From Acuticoccus sp. MNP-M23 (GTDB lineage: Bacteria > Pseudomonadota > Alphaproteobacteria > Rhizobiales > Amorphaceae): a DNA stretch of 64,000 nucleotides. Position 1 is the stretch's first letter. Each line of letters starts with the position of its first letter. Below, in pieces: positions 34,684 through 44,324 of the stretch. The position numbers were made by a program, and so were the translations under genes. Below the pieces are notes generated by a model that searched no databases, was not told the DNA's origin, and saw nothing but the letters and a program-made list of their open reading frames with translations. The DNA is taken from positions 1,474,001-1,538,000 of the forward strand of contig NZ_CP133480.1 in NCBI RefSeq assembly GCF_031195445.1, written 5' to 3'.

Positions 34684-34870
34684 GCAGGGCGCGGCAGATT
34701 GACGCATCTAAATTAGTCCCATTGAGTCAGTATGGGATATTATTCATTTCCGCGAATGGCCGCGCCCACCCTGCAATTGCGGAAATACCGCTAATACGCC
34801 GGCTCAATGAGGAATTTTCGGGCGTGGGGGCCGTTACCGCTCTGCATCAGCATTAATGCAAAGGCGGGTG

Positions 34871-34896
34871 GGGGTCAGGGCCTTGGGCCCTGCCCC
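34871..34896 (-). terminator. Hairpin downstream of asd
   Basis: An inverted repeat (CAGGGCC-TTG-GGCCCTG, extended by GGGG/CCCC with one bulged base) lies 8 bases after the asd stop on the minus strand. No T-run follows, so termination strength is uncertain. Confidence 0.45.
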
Positions 34897-34903
34897 GCTC
34901 GCA

Positions 34904-35938
34904 TCAGGCCGCCTGGCGGGTCTGGCCGAGGAGCTTCCGGTTCACGAGCAGTTCAGCAATCTGCACGGTGTTGAGCGCGGCACCCTTGCGCAGGTTGTCG
35001 GAGACAACCCACATCGTCAGGCCGTTCTCCACCGTCGCATCGTCGCGAATCCGGCTGATGTAAGTGGCGTCTTCGCCGGCCGCTTCGTAGGGCGTGATGT
35101 ATCCACCCGGCTCGTGCTTGTCGATCACGAGGCAACCGGGCGCTTCGCGCAGGATCTCGCGCGCCTCGTCAGCCGAAAGCGGGCTTTCGAGCTCAAGATT
35201 CACCGCCTCGGCGTGGGAGATGAACACCGGCACGCGCACGCAGGTGGCGGTCAGCTTGATCTTGGGGTCGAGGATCTTCTTGGTCTCGACCATCATCTTC
35301 CACTCTTCCTTGGTGGACCCGTCTTCCATGAACACGTCGATCTGCGGAATGATGTTGAAGGCCATCCGCTTGGGGAACTTCTTCGATTCCACCGAGTCGG
35401 ACACGAAGACTGCCCGCGTCTGCGCAAACAGGTCGTCCATCGCTTCCTTGCCGGCGCCGGAGACCGACTGGTAGGTCGACACCACAACGCGCTTGATCTT
35501 TGCCACGTCGTGGATCGGCTTCAGCGCGACCACCAGCTGCGCGGTGGAGCAGTTCGGATTGGCGATGATGTTCTTCTTGGTGAAGCCCGTCACCGCATCG
35601 GCATTCACTTCCGGCACGATCAGCGGCACGTCCGGGTCGGTGCGGAAGGCGGAGGAGTTGTCGATCACAACGCAGCCCGCCTTGCCGATCCGGGGCGCCC
35701 ACTCGCGCGAGACGTCGCCGCCGGCGGACATCATGCAGATGTCGACGCTGGAGAAGTCAGCGGTTTCGAGGTCCTGGCAAATCAGCGTCTTGTCGCCGTA
35801 GGACACTTCGGTGCCCTTCGAACGCCGGGAGGCGAGCGCCGTCACCTTGTCGGCCGGAAAGCCGCGCTCAGCCAAAATATCCAGAATTTCGCGGCCGACG
35901 TTGCCCGTCGCGCCCACGACTGCCACGTGAAAGCCCAT
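34904..35938 (-). CDS. asd: Aspartate-semialdehyde dehydrogenase
   Basis: A 344-residue enzyme reducing aspartyl phosphate to aspartate semialdehyde for lysine, threonine and methionine synthesis. The N-terminus GFHVAVVGATGNVGREILDILAERGFP has the GxxGxxG NADP loop; IANPNCSTAQLVVAL contains the catalytic Cys (near residue 130), and VFISHAEAVNLE the catalytic His. Length fits the alphaproteobacterial form. ATG 35938 gives the family start; ATG 35944, two residues longer, is also possible. A much longer in-frame upstream extension overlaps the antiporter gene and is rejected. Followed by a hairpin. Confidence 0.97.
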   Translation of the reverse strand: MGFHVAVVGATGNVGREILDILAERGFPADKVTALASRRSKGTEVSYGDKTLICQDLETADFSSVDICMMSAGGDVSREWAPRIGKAGCVVIDNSSAFRTDPDVPLIVPEVNADAVTGFTKKNIIANPNCSTAQLVVALKPIHDVAKIKRVVVSTYQSVSGAGKEAMDDLFAQTRAVFVSDSVESKKFPKRMAFNIIPQIDVFMEDGSTKEEWKMMVETKKILDPKIKLTATCVRVPVFISHAEAVNLELESPLSADEAREILREAPGCLVIDKHEPGGYITPYEAAGEDATYISRIRDDATVENGLTMWVVSDNLRKGAALNTVQIAELLVNRKLLGQTRQAA

Positions 35939-36012
35939 GTCCATCTCACTTCTCGTTGGTCTGACAGCGGGCACATAGGCGCCAACCGGTGCGCTTGTCC
36001 AATCGCAATGTG

Positions 36013-36984
36013 TCATGGGTGCCATGATACGCCGATGAACCCGCGCAGGACCGGCGAGAACTGCAGCGCCAGATAAAGCCCGTAGCACACCACGAGGATC
36101 GCTCCCTCGGCGCGGGAAATCCCCCGGCCGATCGACGCGAACACGATGAGCAGGGCCGCAGCCCCCAGCATCACCCAGACGTCCAGCTGGACGATCTGCG
36201 GCGGGATCGGCACCCGTGTGACCAGGGCCGTCGCCCCGCCGATGCCCAGAATGTTGAAGATGTTGGAGCCGATGATGTTGCCGAGCGCCACGTCGCCCTG
36301 CCGCCGGAAGGCCGCCATCACCGAGGTGACCAGCTCCGGCAGCGACGTGCCGATGGCCACGACCGTCAGCCCGATGACAGCTTCGGAGAGGCCGAAGTCC
36401 CGCGCGATGACGATTGCCGACTTGACCAGAAAGTCCGCACCGACGACCACGCCGGCAATGCCCGCCAAAGTGACCGCGAGCGAGACCCACAGGCCGCGCG
36501 GCCACCCCGGCACATCCGCCGCTTCCCCGCTTGCCTCACCGCTGCGCGACGAGCGCACGAACGAGACGATGGTGTAGACGGCAAGCGCGCCAATCAGCGC
36601 TGCACCCATCCACCGCTCGATGGCGCCGGACACTGCCACCGCGACCAGCACGAGCGAGGCACCGAACATGATCACGCCGTCGCGCCGCAGCACCGCGCGC
36701 GTTGCCGCGATTGGCAGGATGAGCGCCGACAGGCCGAGGATCAAGAGAATGTTGGCAATGTTGGAGCCCACGATGTTGCCCACCGCAATGCCCGGCGCCC
36801 CGATCAGCGCGGCCTGGATGCTGGCCACCAGCTCCGGCATGGACGTGCCGAACCCCACCAGCGTGAGCCCGATCACCAGCGGCGAAACGCCGAGCCGCGT
36901 TGCCAGCGCAACCGCACCGCGGACCAGAAAGTCCCCCCCGCCCAGAAGAAGGGCGAGGCCGGCAAGCAACGTCAGGTAGGTCAT
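36013..36984 (-). CDS. Calcium/sodium antiporter, CaCA family
   Basis: A 323-residue inner-membrane protein with about ten hydrophobic helices and the two inverted alpha-repeats typical of the YrbG-type K+-independent exchanger: GFGTSMPELVASIQ with GSNIANILLIL in the first half, and AIGTSLPELVTSVM with GSNIFNILGIGG in the second half. The GTS/P-E motifs hold the cation-binding residues. It exports Ca2+ against Na+. Start ATG 36984; the frame stays open upstream but the extension lacks family sequence. It follows the TRAP transporter genes on the same strand with 25 bases between. Confidence 0.92.
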   Translation of the reverse strand: MTYLTLLAGLALLLGGGDFLVRGAVALATRLGVSPLVIGLTLVGFGTSMPELVASIQAALIGAPGIAVGNIVGSNIANILLILGLSALILPIAATRAVLRRDGVIMFGASLVLVAVAVSGAIERWMGAALIGALAVYTIVSFVRSSRSGEASGEAADVPGWPRGLWVSLAVTLAGIAGVVVGADFLVKSAIVIARDFGLSEAVIGLTVVAIGTSLPELVTSVMAAFRRQGDVALGNIIGSNIFNILGIGGATALVTRVPIPPQIVQLDVWVMLGAAALLIVFASIGRGISRAEGAILVVCYGLYLALQFSPVLRGFIGVSWHP

Positions 36985-37009
36985 GGGGCAACGTCCGCGC
37001 CGGAGGAAC

Positions 37010-38797
37010 TCAAACTGGCCACAACATGATGGCGAGACCGCCGGCCACAAGGCCCGCGCGCAAAAAGAGGCGGCCGCGCGCGATGATGCCCCAAGACACC
37101 GCAGCCAGCCCCGCGCCGGACTTCAGCAGCGCAAGCAACGCGAGAAGCGGCGCCGTCTGCAGGGCGAGCAGAGCCGGGTTCGCAACCATTGCCAGCGGGA
37201 TAAGGTAAAGGCCGACGCCGAGCGCCATGGCGGCACCAGCCACCTTCAGCCACTTTTCCTCCACCATGCCGGCGGCAATGAACACCGCGCCGCACACCGG
37301 CGGCGTGATGGTGGACAAAAGCGCGTACCAGAACACGAAGAGATGCGCGTGAAGCGGTTCGAGGCCGAGGTCGATCAGCGCCGGGCCTGCCACCGCAACG
37401 CAGATGACGTAGGCCGCCGTGGTCGGCACCTCCATGCCGAGGATGAGGCAGGCGAGCGCCGTGAGGAGAAGCGCCGGCCACAGGACGCCGCCCGCCCCCG
37501 ACAAGATGAGCGACGTCACCTTCACGCCAAGGCCGGTCATGCCCAGCACGCCCACCACGAGGGAGGCGCACAGGATGATGGCGGCAATGATGGCAACCTG
37601 CTCGCCGGCCACCAGCGCTGCCCGGGCCAGCCGCGAACCGGCGTGGCGCAGGCTGAACCGCAGCTGCCCGTTGAGGAGCAGCAGCGCGGCACCGGCCATA
37701 ATGGCCATGGCCGCTGCATATTGCGGCGTGTAGCCAAGGCCGAACATGGCCCCCAAAAGAATGCTGAACGGCACGAGGAAAAACAGCGAGGTGACCAGCA
37801 CCGTGCGCCCCGCCGGGCGCGCCTCGGGCGGCAGTCCCTTCAGCGGGTGGCGGGTGGCGAACGCGTCGATGCCGATCCACACGGCAAAGAAATAGAGAAA
37901 GGCCGCGGGAAGCGCCGCCAGCACGATGGCGTTGTAGGGCGTGCCCGTCAGCTCAACCATCACGAAGGCGCCCGCCCCCATGAGAGGCGGCATGATCTGG
38001 CCGCCGGAGGACGCGACAGCCTCCACCGCGCCGGCCAGATGGCGCGGATAGCCGAGCTTGCGCATTGCCGGCAGTGTCACCGCGCCTGTGGACGCGACAT
38101 TGGCCGACGCCGAGCCGGAGATGGAGCCGAACAGGGCAGACGACAGCACCGAAACCTTGGCCGCGCCCGCCTTCAGCCGCCCCGCGGCAGCAGCCGCGAC
38201 ATTCATGAAGCCAGCGCCAGCCTCGCCGGCATTGAGGACCGCACCGAAGATGACGAACACGGCGACCACGTTGACCGAAATGCCGGTGAGCTGCCCCCAG
38301 AGGCCGCCCTCGGCAATGGTCAGGGTGCCCAGAAGGCTGGCGTCCGGAATGCCGGCATGGCCGAAGCGGCCGGGGATCATCTCGCCGAAGAATGCGTAAA
38401 GGAGCGCAATCAGCGCCACCAGCGGCAGCGGCCAGCCGATGGCCCGGCGCGCCAGCTCCAGGGTGACGCCCAGAAGCGCAAACGCCACGACCTTCTGCGT
38501 GATGCCGAAGACCATGCCGTACTGATCACCGAGGCTGGCGTGGTTGATGGCAATGTAGAGGCAGGCGGCAACGCCCACCGCCGTCAGGATCGCCCCGGAT
38601 ATGGACGGCCCGCGCACATAAAGGGCGACCCAGGGGATGGCGAGCGCCATGTGCAGCGGCCGCGCCACAAGGTTCGGCACCAGCCCCGACGCGACGAGCC
38701 AGAGATGAAACGCAATGGTCGCGGCGCCGAGTACGATCCAGACGGGACGCGCACCGATCGCCGGACGCGCGTCCGCGCTGTCTTCGATCGTGGTCAA
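37010..38797 (-). CDS. TRAP transporter fused permease (DctQM type)
   Basis: A 595-residue inner-membrane protein with many hydrophobic segments. The first ~180 residues correspond to a DctQ-like small subunit fused to a DctM-like large subunit. Signatures are GEAGAGFMNVAAAAAGRLKAG, GSISGSASANVASTGAVTLPAM, GYPRHLAGAVEAVASSGGQIMPP and GMEVPTTAAYVICVAVAGPALI. Partner of the TAXI binding protein encoded immediately upstream; sodium-driven uptake of an organic acid or amino acid is expected. It appears to start at TTG 38797, adjacent to the stop codon of the binding-protein gene (TAA then TTG), so translation probably depends on the upstream gene. Confidence 0.92.
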   Translation of the reverse strand: MTTIEDSADARPAIGARPVWIVLGAATIAFHLWLVASGLVPNLVARPLHMALAIPWVALYVRGPSISGAILTAVGVAACLYIAINHASLGDQYGMVFGITQKVVAFALLGVTLELARRAIGWPLPLVALIALLYAFFGEMIPGRFGHAGIPDASLLGTLTIAEGGLWGQLTGISVNVVAVFVIFGAVLNAGEAGAGFMNVAAAAAGRLKAGAAKVSVLSSALFGSISGSASANVASTGAVTLPAMRKLGYPRHLAGAVEAVASSGGQIMPPLMGAGAFVMVELTGTPYNAIVLAALPAAFLYFFAVWIGIDAFATRHPLKGLPPEARPAGRTVLVTSLFFLVPFSILLGAMFGLGYTPQYAAAMAIMAGAALLLLNGQLRFSLRHAGSRLARAALVAGEQVAIIAAIILCASLVVGVLGMTGLGVKVTSLILSGAGGVLWPALLLTALACLILGMEVPTTAAYVICVAVAGPALIDLGLEPLHAHLFVFWYALLSTITPPVCGAVFIAAGMVEEKWLKVAGAAMALGVGLYLIPLAMVANPALLALQTAPLLALLALLKSGAGLAAVSWGIIARGRLFLRAGLVAGGLAIMLWPV

Positions 38798-39742
38798 TTA
38801 TTGCGCCGTCTCGGGCACCTCGATGCCGGCTTCCTCGTAATATTTCAGCGCGCCGGGGTGGATCTGGCCGGTGATGTTGGCCAGCAGTTCAGGCGTCACG
38901 CCGTCCCACCAGCGGGCGTCGCTGCCCAGAGCGGCCTTCTTGTCCCAGAATGCCTTGGTGAGCGTGTAGGCGGTATCGTCATCCATGCCGGTGGTGGCGT
39001 AGGCGACGACCGGCAGCGAGGTGGTCACCACCTCTTCGTCCTGCCCGGCATAGGTGCCGGCGGGGATGACGAGCCGGGTGCGCTTGGTGGCGGCGACCTC
39101 GTCGTCCGTCATCGAGATCAGCGTCACGTCGCTGCCGGCCGCGGCCTCGACCACGTTGGGCGCCGGGAAGGAGCCTGCGGTCACGAAAGCGTCGATCTGG
39201 CCGTTCTTCAGCGCGGCGACGGCGTTGGAGAGCTCAGCGTCCGCGATGTCCACTTTCCCGTCGAGCCCGAAGAGCGCCATATATTTCTCGCCCTCGCGGG
39301 CACCGAACGAGCCCTTGCCGAGAAGGACGGACTTGCCCTCGAGGTCCGCGAAGGTCGACACGTTTTGGTCAGCGCGCACCACAAAATGCATGGTCAGCGA
39401 CGGGATCGGGAACAGCGCGCGGATATCGGCGAATTTGGGGCTGGCGCGGTCGGCGAACATCGCCTTGCCATCCCGTGCGAGGCCGACGAGCGACGGCGGG
39501 CTGGTGAACACGTAATCGCCGCCGCGCACGGTGGCTTCCATCACGTTCTGAACCGAGCCCTGGCTCTCTTCCACGGTGACCGCGATGCCGGACGGCATGG
39601 CTTCGGCCAGCTGCACGGCCATCTGGTAATAGGACGAGCCGGCCTTGGCGGCCTTCAGCGTCACGCGGGTCTGCGCATCTGCCGAAGCGGCAAACAGGAC
39701 GAGGCCGGCAACGAGGGCGCTGGCGGCGGTTTTCATACGCAT
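38798..39742 (-). CDS. TAXI-family TRAP transporter solute-binding protein
   Basis: A 314-residue periplasmic protein with signal peptide (~1-23, LFAASADAQ). TAXI signatures: LKAAKAGSSYYQMAVQLAEAM, VEESQGSVQNVMEATVRGGDYVF, ADLEGKSVLLGKGSFGAREGEKYM. It captures the TRAP substrate (often glutamate or a 4-carbon acid in this family; here undetermined) and delivers it to the fused permease. GGGAGG sits 9 bases before ATG 39742. Longer in-frame starts add a non-family leader. The gene abuts the permease gene without spacing. Confidence 0.93.
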   Translation of the reverse strand: MRMKTAASALVAGLVLFAASADAQTRVTLKAAKAGSSYYQMAVQLAEAMPSGIAVTVEESQGSVQNVMEATVRGGDYVFTSPPSLVGLARDGKAMFADRASPKFADIRALFPIPSLTMHFVVRADQNVSTFADLEGKSVLLGKGSFGAREGEKYMALFGLDGKVDIADAELSNAVAALKNGQIDAFVTAGSFPAPNVVEAAAGSDVTLISMTDDEVAATKRTRLVIPAGTYAGQDEEVVTTSLPVVAYATTGMDDDTAYTLTKAFWDKKAALGSDARWWDGVTPELLANITGQIHPGALKYYEEAGIEVPETAQ

Positions 39743-39928
39743 CTGACTTGACCTCCCGGTGAGTTTTTTCTGGGGCATCTCACCCCGTTTGCCGGATGAG
39801 GGCATGAACGGCGCACAGGGCGCAAGCGCACGAACGGCGCAGGGGGCGGAAACTATTGCACCCCCCATGCGTTTGGGAGCGCCAATGCCGCCTCCACTTC
39901 ATGCGAGGCGCACACCAGGGAGGGCGCG

Positions 39929-40960
39929 ATGCGCCGGCTTACGTGCCAGAATTGCGGCCACGACGTGTTTTTCGACTCTGTCAGCTGCGTGAGCTGCGGG
40001 CAGGCGCTGGCCTATGCGCCGCAGCAGGCCGTGATGCTCAGCACCGCTGGAGAGCGTTGGCAGATTGGCGATGTGTCCTACCCCGCCTGCGACAACCGCG
40101 CCGACATCGGATGCAACTGGCTGACGACCGACGATGAGGCCCTGTGCGAGGCTTGTCGGCACAACCGGCTGATCCCGGACCTTTCGGTTCCCGGCAATGC
40201 TGCGCGCTGGGCCAAGATCGAGGCGGCCAAGCGCGTCCTGTTCTATTCGCTGATCGCCTGGGATCTGCCGCGGGCGGTGAAGGTCGCCGCGGACGACGGC
40301 GGTCTGGCGTTCGATTTTCTGGCCGATCAGGTGCTGGCGGACGGCAGTGAGAAGAACCACCTCACCGGCCACGCCAACGGGCTCATCACCATCAACATCG
40401 CCGAGGGCGACGATGCGGAACGCGAACGGCGCCGCACGTCCATGGGCGAGCCGTACCGCACGCTGGTCGGCCACTTTCGCCACGAGGTCGGGCATTATTA
40501 TTGGGACCGGATGGTAGCCACGGACCCGGCGCGGCTGGAAAGCTTCCGCGCGCTCTTCGGCGATGACCGGGAGGATTATGGCGAGGCGCTGAAGCGTCAT
40601 TATGATGAGGGCGCGCCGGCCGACTGGGCCGACAATTTCATTTCCACATACGCCACCGCGCACGCATGGGAGGATTTTGCCGAAACCTTCGCCCACTATG
40701 TTCACATGGTGGACGGGCTGGAGACGGCTGCGGCGTTCGGCGCTGGCGTTGGCAATGTTGCGCCGATTGCAGACCCGTATCAGGCGACAGATTCCGCCGC
40801 GCTGGTTGCGGCCTGGGTGCCGACGACGGTGGCCATCAACGCGATCAACCGCTCGATGGGTCAGCCTGACCTTTACCCGTTCGTCCTGTCAGGCCCGGTG
40901 AGCGAGAAGCTCGCCTTCATTCACGACATGGTGCATCGCGTCCCCGTCGCGGCGGGCTGA
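39929..40960 (+). CDS. Zinc-binding metallopeptidase family protein (Peptidase_Mx)
   Basis: A 343-residue protein. N-terminal Cys-rich zinc ribbon (CQNCG and CVSCG, residues ~5-25) with a further Cys pair around CNW and CEACR (~55-75). The peptidase core has HEVGHYYW (HExxH zinc site, ~190) and a downstream AHAWEDFAETFAHYVHMVD providing the third ligand. This matches the family annotated as putative zinc-binding metallopeptidase, of unknown physiological substrate, cytosolic by prediction. AGGGAGG precedes ATG 39929 by 5 bases. It is divergent from the TRAP genes and has no functional partners around it. Confidence 0.9.
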   Translation: MRRLTCQNCGHDVFFDSVSCVSCGQALAYAPQQAVMLSTAGERWQIGDVSYPACDNRADIGCNWLTTDDEALCEACRHNRLIPDLSVPGNAARWAKIEAAKRVLFYSLIAWDLPRAVKVAADDGGLAFDFLADQVLADGSEKNHLTGHANGLITINIAEGDDAERERRRTSMGEPYRTLVGHFRHEVGHYYWDRMVATDPARLESFRALFGDDREDYGEALKRHYDEGAPADWADNFISTYATAHAWEDFAETFAHYVHMVDGLETAAAFGAGVGNVAPIADPYQATDSAALVAAWVPTTVAINAINRSMGQPDLYPFVLSGPVSEKLAFIHDMVHRVPVAAG

Positions 40961-41144
40961 AGCACAACCGGACGGAACAGCCGCGCGCATGATGGAATGA
41001 GACCCGCGCGGCAGGCTCCGGTCAGAGCTTGCCGCGAGGCGAACAGCCGCCCTGTTTATCGTGCAGTGGCTGCGGTGCGGCGAGAAACCCGGATTGCGTG
41101 AACCAATCGCGGCGTTTGCTCGCCAGACCGCCGTGATCCGTCCA

Positions 41145-41468
41145 TCAGGCGTGGATGGAAAGCGGGCCCTGCTTGCCGATGGCGCCCGGGGCAACCTGCG
41201 GCTCCTGGTTCAGCCATGCCGCGATTTCAGAGAGCGCATCCGGGCGGACGCGGATCATCCGGCGCTGCCGGTCGATGCGACGCTCCACAAGGCCCGCGGA
41301 CTCGAGGACGCGCAGGTGCCGGGAAATTGCCGGGGCCGTCACGCTGAACGGTGCGGCAATCGCGCCAACGGGAAGTTCCCCGTCGGACAGCAGCCTCCGT
41401 ACGATCGCAAAGCGTGTGTCGTCTGCGAGTGCCGCGAAAATTGCGAGCAAACCATTAGAATCCGTCAT
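41145..41468 (-). CDS. ArsR-family HTH regulator
   Basis: A 107-residue winged-helix protein: [67 protein letters not shown] is the standard ArsR fold with recognition helix [13 protein letters not shown]. No metal-binding Cys pair (CVC) is present in the alpha-3 position, so it is unlikely to be a classic metal sensor. ATG 41468 is preferred: GGGAG lies 6 bases before it, while the upstream start adds a lone leader. No effector gene is obviously controlled here; an AT-rich stretch just upstream may include its promoter. Confidence 0.88.
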   Translation of the reverse strand: MTDSNGLLAIFAALADDTRFAIVRRLLSDGELPVGAIAAPFSVTAPAISRHLRVLESAGLVERRIDRQRRMIRVRPDALSEIAAWLNQEPQVAPGAIGKQGPLSIHA

Positions 41469-41609
41469 GTCAATCTCCCGTATGGGTTGCATTAATTGAT
41501 TATTAGTACCTTTGCGGGCATTTTGCAACCTTGATTTGCATAGACCCCTTGAATGATCCGATAGTGATTTAAGAATGTGGTCGAGTTATGGCGAGATTTA
41601 ATAACAACG

Positions 41610-41640
41610 AAAAAAGCCGGCCCCGCTGGGGACCGGCTTC
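41610..41640 (-). terminator. Rho-independent terminator after BA14K gene
   Basis: On the minus strand a GC-rich hairpin (AAGCCGG-T-CCCC, loop AGC, GGGG-CCGGCTT) is followed directly by a run of T, 26 bases after the BA14K stop. It is the most convincing intrinsic terminator in the window. Confidence 0.88.
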
Positions 41641-41666
41641 ATTATCAAAGGCCTGACTGGCAGGGA

Positions 41667-42290
41667 TCAGGGCAGGCGGCAGGTGTGGCGAACGCCGTCA
41701 TAACCCAGATACGTCCCGTCGCTGGCGCGGAACGAGTTGTATTTCATGTCACAGCGGCGATACCACTCCGAAGAGTAGGGCGCGACGCCGTATCCGGGCT
41801 CAACCACCACAACCTCAGGCTGCCTGTTCACGGAGCCGGCAATGGCTGCACCGGCGGCAAGGCCGACCAGGCCAGCAGCCAACGCTGCGCCGTTGTTATC
41901 GTACCAACCGCCATCGTTGTAGTAGTACCAGCGATTGTTGCGGTAGATGCGGTTGCGCTCCTGCCGGGCCACGCGGCGGCGGGTGTTGCGCCTCACGTTG
42001 CGCCGGACCTGGCGGTTGCGCTGCGTGGCACGGCGGTTGGCGCGCCTGCGCTCCTGGCGTCGGATCCGCAAGCGCCGCTGGCGCGCGGTCTCGGCAACCT
42101 GGACACCCTCCCCTGCGGCAGCATCCTCGGTTGCCGCATTTGCCATCACGTCAGCAAAGTGCGGGGTGATGGTCAGCGGCGTCGGGCCGCCATGAACCGC
42201 TGCGCTGGCAGTCCCCATGGGCGCTCCCAGCGCCATCGCGGCCGTGAGACCGATCCATGCGGCCGGCCGACGAATTCGATCGAACAACAT
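41667..42290 (-). CDS. BA14K-family secreted protein with Arg-rich segment
   Basis: A 207-residue protein. Signal peptide at ~1-31 (AWIGLTAAMALGAPMGTASA). An exceptionally Arg-rich central segment spans ~70-118 (RRLRIRRQERRRANRR, RRNVRRNTRRRVARQ), then a Tyr/Asn-rich bridge (NRWYYYNDGGWYDNN), a short hydrophobic Gly/Ala stretch (~135-150), and the C-terminal BA14K motif EWYRRCDMKYNSFRASDGTYLGYDGVRHTCRLP with two Cys. BA14K proteins are known as immunoreactive lectin-like proteins in Brucella. GGAG precedes ATG by 6-7 bases. Ends in a strong terminator, so the unit is probably monocistronic. Confidence 0.87.
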   Translation of the reverse strand: MLFDRIRRPAAWIGLTAAMALGAPMGTASAAVHGGPTPLTITPHFADVMANAATEDAAAGEGVQVAETARQRRLRIRRQERRRANRRATQRNRQVRRNVRRNTRRRVARQERNRIYRNNRWYYYNDGGWYDNNGAALAAGLVGLAAGAAIAGSVNRQPEVVVVEPGYGVAPYSSEWYRRCDMKYNSFRASDGTYLGYDGVRHTCRLP

Positions 42291-42594
42291 TGTACTCTCC
42301 TTGGTGCGTGCTGCCGCGGACGCCTTCCTTGGCAACCGAATAATGCCAATATCGTCCCGTGACCATGAATGTCGCTTGAACGTTTTACCGCCGGAGCAGA
42401 ACGGGGCAAGGGTCGCCCATGGCCAGAACACTCAACTTGCAGACATCCGTCTGCGAAGGATTGCCGGCCGGTAAAACCGCGCGACCCTCCGCCCCGCAGA
42501 GCTATCACACCAATTCAGATCAAGATATGATACGACTTGCGACCCGCCGCCCGGCGGCCCGTATGTCGACCTCAAGCGCGCCAGGCCCCCATCG
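42291..42594. other. Divergent intergenic region, BA14K gene and GntR gene
   Basis: These 304 bases separate divergent genes and must contain both promoters. The only element noted is a 13-base ATGATACGACTTG (42527-42539), which differs at two positions from ATCATACGAGTTG at the 3' end of the regulator gene. No further gene or repeat was recognised. Confidence 0.4.
42527..42539. promoter_or_regulatory. Possible operator of the GntR/FadR-type regulator
   Basis: ATGATACGACTTG, 56 bases before the regulator start, matches 11 of 13 bases of a second site (43334-43346) placed 57 bases before kdgD. One copy ahead of each transcription start is what autoregulation plus operon control would give. 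Not tested against any consensus. Confidence 0.27.
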
Positions 42595-43347
42595 ATGACC
42601 GATGAACGCAACGCCGGAGTACCGAGGCCGGCCCGGCGCAATCTGGTGCTGGAAGTGATCGAGGATCTCCGCAACCAGATTGCCGGCGGCACCTACAAGC
42701 CCGGCGAACGTCTGCCGCCGGAAAGCCAGCTCACCGAGCAGTTCAAGGTCAGCCGAACCGTGGTGCGGGAAGCCATCGCCGGCTTGCGCGCCGATGGCCT
42801 CGTGGAGCCCCGGCAAGGCGCAGGCGTCTTCGTGCTCGAACCTGCAATCGACGAAGCCAAGCCGTTTCAGATCCTCGACTGGGACCGGATCTCGGCCATC
42901 ATCGAGATGCTGGAACTGCGCGCCGCGGTGGAGATGGAGGCCGCATCCCTCGCCGCCAACCGCCGCTCCCCGGTCCAGGAAGATGCGATCATGGATGCCT
43001 GTACCGAGCTGCGCCGCTGCGCGGCCGCGGGCATCCTCACCACGGAAGCAGACCTTGCCTTCCACCTTGCCATCGCAGATGCCACCAATAATCCGCGCTT
43101 TCGCGAATTTCTGGAGGTGATGGGCGTTGGCGCCATCCCCCGCGCCGCCATGCGCGCCGAAATCAGCAGCGTAATCACGCCGGACTACATCGAGATGCTC
43201 TGCAACGAGCACGACCAGATTGCCGATGCGATCTGCCGGACAGATCCGGGCGCCGCCCGCGAGGCCATGCGCGACCATCTGAAGCGCAGCCAGCAGCGCT
43301 ATCGCGATCTGGCGCGACACCGTCCCGCAACTCATCATACGAGTTGA
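42595..43347 (+). CDS. FadR/GntR-family transcriptional regulator
   Basis: A 250-residue protein. The winged-helix GntR domain (~18-85) is clear: VIEDLRNQIAGGTYKPGERLPPESQLTEQFKVSRTVVREAIAGLRADGLVEPRQGAGVFV. The C-terminal FCD ligand-binding domain (~105-235) has ELRAAVEMEAASLAA, DLAFHLAIADATNNPRF and EHDQIADAICRTDPGAAREAMRDHL, whose Asp/His residues usually bind a metal and a sugar acid. It most likely controls the adjacent kdgD operon in response to a hexarate/hexuronate. The 55-base gap to kdgD suggests a separate promoter or co-transcription. Confidence 0.92.
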   Translation: MTDERNAGVPRPARRNLVLEVIEDLRNQIAGGTYKPGERLPPESQLTEQFKVSRTVVREAIAGLRADGLVEPRQGAGVFVLEPAIDEAKPFQILDWDRISAIIEMLELRAAVEMEAASLAANRRSPVQEDAIMDACTELRRCAAAGILTTEADLAFHLAIADATNNPRFREFLEVMGVGAIPRAAMRAEISSVITPDYIEMLCNEHDQIADAICRTDPGAAREAMRDHLKRSQQRYRDLARHRPATHHTS

Positions 43348-43369
43348 ACAGATTCGTCATTTGTGCTGA

Positions 43370-44323
<954 letters not shown>

Positions 44324-44324
44324 T

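Noticed and set aside
36983-39751. 922-codon open frame antisense to the TRAP genes
   Set aside because: Gln/Arg/His-rich nonsense-like sequence without motifs; the minus-strand genes have clear family signatures.
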